A stretch of 64,000 bases of DNA, from positions 20,703,181 to 20,767,180 of the forward strand of contig NC_135552.1 of assembly GCF_964340395.1 (NCBI RefSeq). Direction: 5' to 3'. The notes under the pieces were generated by a model that saw only the letters and a program-made list of their open reading frames with translations, was not told where the DNA came from and made no database searches. Positions 60,749 to 64,000 of the stretch are shown piece after piece. The stretch comes from Glandiceps talaboti (Eukaryota > Hemichordata > Enteropneusta > Spengelidae). Every line of letters starts with the position of its first letter. Position 1 is the first letter of the stretch. A program made the translations under genes and the position numbers.

Positions 60749-61020
60749 GGAATTCTTAATTTTTCAATCGATATGTTAATCAAAAACCGCACATTAACGC
60801 CTACTTTATAATTGGACGAAAATTGAAATCTTTTCCCGTGGGGTATTTTGTCAATTATAGATGACAATTTTTCGACATGTGTTGTTTACAAGTCATTACA
60901 TTGAAATAGTACCACGTAAGTCTTTCAATACAACAAATAACACATTTAGAGGGCTTTGACTTCAGGCTTTACATTATTCACTACATTAATACGTGTGGTG
61001 ACGCAATTTAAACGGAAAAG

Positions 61021-61269
61021 GTGTATCGCCAAGAAGTTTACTCGATGCACCAGTCACTGCCAGTGCAGTGGAATACAAGATTACTGTCCTATTGTAAAAG
61101 GTGTATCGCCAAGAAGTTTACTCGATGCACCAGTCACTGCCAGTGCAGTGGAATACTAGATCACTGTCCTATTGTAAAAGGTGTATCGCCAAGTCTGACG
61201 AAGAAGTTTACTCGATGCACCAGTCACTGCCAATGCAGTGGAATATACTAGATCACTGTCCTATTGTAA
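61021..61269 (-). repeat. 80-bp triplication at the end of the sialyltransferase paralog
   Basis: GTGTATCGCCAAG begins at 61021, 61101 and 61181; the third unit has a 9-bp insert GTCTGACGA. Each unit ends with the sequence coding the final residues and stop of the paralog; the unit at 61181-61269 overlaps the real stop. Confidence 0.85.
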
Positions 61270-61465
61270 AAGTTTATTATATTCTCGTCTCTCAGTATGT
61301 GCCACAACTTTCTTTCGTTCTCCACGTCATGGGCAGTGACTGCGTTTTTTGCTAATGTCGTATGCTTCTTGTCATAGTAATGAATGGAAAACCTTGAATC
61401 ATATCCAAATCCGTATAGACTAACTTCGTCACATAGATGGAGGGCCACAAATGTTGTCAAAGCTC
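61248..61465 (-). CDS. ST6GalNAc-like sialyltransferase paralog, last exon only (partial)
   Basis: A 218-bp terminal exon with acceptor TTTCTTGCAG, phase 1 entry and stop TAG at 61250-61248. Its length, entry phase and sequence match the last exon of the complete sialyltransferase at 36002-35785, also 218 bp. Seen: [17 protein letters not shown] (end of motif S), HYYD (motif III), HDVENE (motif VS, H-4 residues-E) and the terminal FYNRTVI. The open frame and intact motifs suggest a working gene. Earlier exons should lie at higher coordinates; I find none up to 64000, so they are probably outside the window. Same orientation as the first gene: a tandem duplicate pair about 25 kb apart. Confidence 0.8.
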
Positions 61466-61749
61466 CTGCAAGAAAGCAAAGGGAATTTAGGGAACAAACA
61501 GAATTTACCGAGGGGGAGGGTGGCTGAGAAGAAAATAGGGGTGCGAAATGGAGGTAAAAATTCTGATGATCTGAAGGAGGGGGGGATGAAATATTTTACT
61601 TATGATTGCAGTAAATTAAACTTCGGGAGCGGTGGTTTGCTGAGAACATGAGTACATACAGCAACATTTCTTGCCTCTTCGTTAAGTATTACGTGTAAAC
61701 CAGGCGGGTGACACCCATGAGAATGTATTTGTGTTATTTGTGTTATTTG

Positions 61750-61849
<100 letters not shown>

Positions 61850-61934
61850 CGGTGAGTATCAATCTGCTAAGACAGTGCTCTATACCGCAGTGGCAGAGCG
61901 TAATAGTTTTGGTAGTACTGGAACTCTTTCTTGG

Positions 61935-61975
61935 GTGTAACACGGAGTTTCGCGCATATTGCGATCATCAGACAC
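61935..61975 (-). ncRNA. Hammerhead ribozyme-like motif, copy B (minus arm)
   Basis: Minus strand: stem I GTGT, CTGATGA (61971-61965), stem II CGCA-ATA-TGCG, GAAA (61951-61948), weak stem III ACTCCGTGT with one mismatch, GTT, stem I ACAC. Probably the weaker of the two arms. Confidence 0.45.
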
Positions 61976-61982
61976 TCTCTGA

Positions 61983-62023
61983 GTGTCTGATGATCGCAAT
62001 ATGCGTGAAACTCCGAGTTACAC
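61983..62023 (+). ncRNA. Hammerhead ribozyme-like motif, copy B (plus arm)
   Basis: Plus strand: stem I GTGT (61983-61986), CTGATGA (61987-61993), stem II CGCA-ATA-TGCG, GAAA (62007-62010), stem III ACT-CCG-AGT (62010-62018), GTT, predicted cut after 62019, stem I ACAC (62020-62023). Stem I differs from copy A (TTGT/ACAA) by a paired change that keeps base pairing. Confidence 0.6.
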
Positions 62024-62049
62024 CCAAGAAAGAGTTCCAGTACTACCAA

Positions 62050-62053
<4 letters not shown>

Positions 62054-62142
<89 letters not shown>
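62054..62142. repeat. TA microsatellite right of the ribozyme element
   Basis: About 89 bp, pure TA. With the left tract it suggests insertion into one TA array. Confidence 0.95.
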
Positions 62143-62143
<1 letters not shown>

Positions 62144-62147
<4 letters not shown>

Positions 62148-63291
62148 GTTGCAATCGTTACATTTTGAGATTGATCATGACGTTAGACTACACACAAAAG
62201 TAAATATCCGATGACCACGTGACTTTATTGCAAACAAATTTCATCACTAAATGTTCAAAGTTCAAAAAAAGTTCAAAATCCTCTACAGAAGGAATTTGGA
62301 TTTGGAAAAATAGAAACGATTCTTTAGTCAGCATTGATTCCGTGTCTCTTTGATACCAGTCCTGCTCTTCATGGTACATTACTTAAATATCAAAATCCAC
62401 GTTCGAGTGGCATAAAAGGTGACAATGTTTCTGTGAGATGCAACACCCCCCCCCCCCCCGCCCACCCCAACGTATATTCAGGTGGACGAATTTCATAAAG
62501 TATGACTATTGCGCCTTAAACATAGAGATAACTAACTGAAATTAAATGACATATCAAATGGCAATGCCTACTCGTAACAATACATGAAGAACAAAGTACA
62601 GAATAGTTGTCACACAAGAAACAGTATCCCACCCTTAAAGATTCCAAATGAATGTTAAATGTTGTGGTATACATTATTTAAAGTACACCGCCTCGGTATT
62701 ACAATATGGAACTGTTTACCGCGCGGTCCATAAGGCAATCTCAGTCTACAACATGTAGGTTTTATTATTATTTACTAGTTTTAAGACATAATCGATTTTC
62801 TATATTATTAGATGTATTGTCAAATTTTAATAACCCCTTTCATCATTTATTGATTCCTAATGTAAACTAGCCAACTCTTTGTCCATTTGCCAAATTAAAA
62901 AATCTACTATTCTAAAATCATTTCCGAAATTCTTATATTCATTATAATTTTATGTTTTATTTCTATTTCTATTCCGTGTCGCTTCGATTCACACAAGAAT
63001 ATTGTTTTGTTTGTACATATATGTGAATTATAAAGACATTTTCTGCATGAGGTGTGAATTTCAATATCTAGATAGTCACCTGACGTTACAATTATTCAGT
63101 TCCACAACAATGCCTATTGTGTTGTGCTTTGGATGTACTCGTAAATAGAATTAATATATTCATTTATATTCATGTGCGACTTTTGATATAAGTAAATATT
63201 TACAATCCCCGACTGTTTAGTTTTTCCTAAAGGATTAGCCATTTGCGGTATTAAAAACTCAGCGAGCGCCTCGAAGTTTCTAATACTATAT
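62144..63291. other. No gene recognised
   Basis: AT-rich DNA right of the ribozyme element. No homolog of the penultimate sialyltransferase exon (HPDF...RPTTG) is visible on the minus strand here. Confidence 0.5.
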
Positions 63292-63296
63292 ACATG

Positions 63297-63392
<96 letters not shown>
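63292..63392. repeat. TA microsatellite
   Basis: About 100 bp, with TGTA breaks near the start. Confidence 0.95.
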
Positions 63393-63393
<1 letters not shown>

Positions 63394-63486
63394 CTCTAGA
63401 CTGTCGACAGTCGCTTGCGCCTTTTTTCCCTACGTTTTATCTAAACTTAAGTCGTTGCCGCGCTCCGATCCGGCGCAATCCTACTA

Positions 63487-63575
63487 TAATTGAATTGAAT
63501 TGAATTGAATTGAAATTTATTTCATCAGATAACAAAAAACAAAACAATAAATAAATAAATAAATAAATAAATAAT
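63487..63575. repeat. AATTG and AAAT microsatellites
   Basis: TTGAA steps at 63489-63514 and AAAT steps at 63547-63574. Confidence 0.85.
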
Positions 63576-63633
63576 ACATTACACTTTCAAACAAATTGGA
63601 CAAAAGGAAATATACATGTGTTATCTAATTTGG

Positions 63634-64000
63634 GGAGCCTTCAGTAATTACAGGGGGGGGGGGAGAGCCAAGCCCAGTCTATTCAACTATAGCATAAAAT
63701 GTTACCTTCCCACTAATTCAATTTTTTTACCTCCCGTAAAGGGGGTGGGATGCAGTGGGGTCATGTTATGTTTTTTTCTGTCTGTGTCTGTCTGTGTGTC
63801 TGTGTGTCTGTGCGTCTGTCTGTGTGCGTGCTAGGCTGCGGTCAGAATTTAAGGCAAGCGGGGCCTGGGGAAAAATTAGGTGCCATGGGATTGAAAGGGG
63901 AGAGGCTATGGGCCTCAAACAATTTTGAACATGAAGGAGGAGGGGGGCTGTGATGTCTTTCTTGCAACACTATACACTTCATTTACCTACCATTATTATA
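63634..64000 (+). mobile_element. Start of another GCCTTCAGTAATTACAG-ended element (runs off the window)
   Basis: GGAGCCTTCAGTAATTACAG followed by a G run and GCCAAGCCCAG matches the terminal repeat of the 60012 element. The other end is not present before 64000. The interior includes a TGTC-type microsatellite at about 63776-63830. Confidence 0.35.

Noticed and set aside
62188-62379. Upstream exon of the sialyltransferase paralog
   Set aside because: The minus-strand frame has no HPDF or RPTTG motif and no donor in phase 1.

Overview
The window is eukaryotic. Its genes are split into short exons with GT-AG introns whose phases match. It is AT-rich, dense in microsatellites (CT, CA, TA, AGAC, ACAAT and others), minisatellites and foldback elements, and has no operons or bacterial signals. 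Gene content is two tandem CD225/dispanin (IFITM-like) genes, a C-type lectin receptor and two linked ST6GalNAc-type sialyltransferases of family GT29. With the repeat style, this points to a marine invertebrate, most likely a deuterostome (hemichordate, cephalochordate or echinoderm). I cannot fix the species.

Layout. 1-5.2 kb: no gene; one locus at 3.55-3.69 kb carries a hammerhead-ribozyme-like motif beside CT, TA and CA tracts. 5.4-11.1 kb: dispanin gene 1 (+, 4 exons, 171 aa). 13.2-17.4 kb: dispanin gene 2 (+, 4 exons, 172 aa), a tandem paralog with the same exon phases. 17.4-22.0 kb: no gene. 22.06-28.70 kb: C-type lectin type I membrane receptor (+, 6 exons, 630 aa) with an unrecognised 228-residue N-terminal domain, one CTLD, a repeat-bearing Ser/Thr-rich stalk and one membrane helix. 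28.7-35.8 kb: no gene, many tandem repeats. 35.8-46.0 kb: a complete ST6GalNAc-I/II-like sialyltransferase (-, 508 or 507 aa) with a duplicated exon that looks mutually exclusive, and a 1.5-kb minisatellite in one intron. 46-61.2 kb: no coding gene seen; perhaps the long 5' untranslated intron of the sialyltransferase plus transposon remnants. 61.25-61.47 kb: the last exon of a second sialyltransferase (-), whose other exons must lie beyond the window. 61.85-62.06 kb: a second ribozyme-bearing element as an inverted pair between TA tracts.

How the genes relate. The two dispanins are local duplicates, and so are the two sialyltransferases. Dispanins/IFITMs and C-type lectins act at membranes in defence and recognition, and ST6GalNAc enzymes cap O-glycans in the Golgi, but nothing shows the three groups are functionally linked. 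Strongest points for follow-up: (1) three hammerhead-ribozyme-like folds at two loci with a compensatory stem I change; (2) the mutually exclusive exon pair in the sialyltransferase; (3) an IRF/ISRE-like GAAANC repeat just inside the first intron of dispanin gene 1; (4) tandem duplications that start at the stop-codon region of both sialyltransferases.
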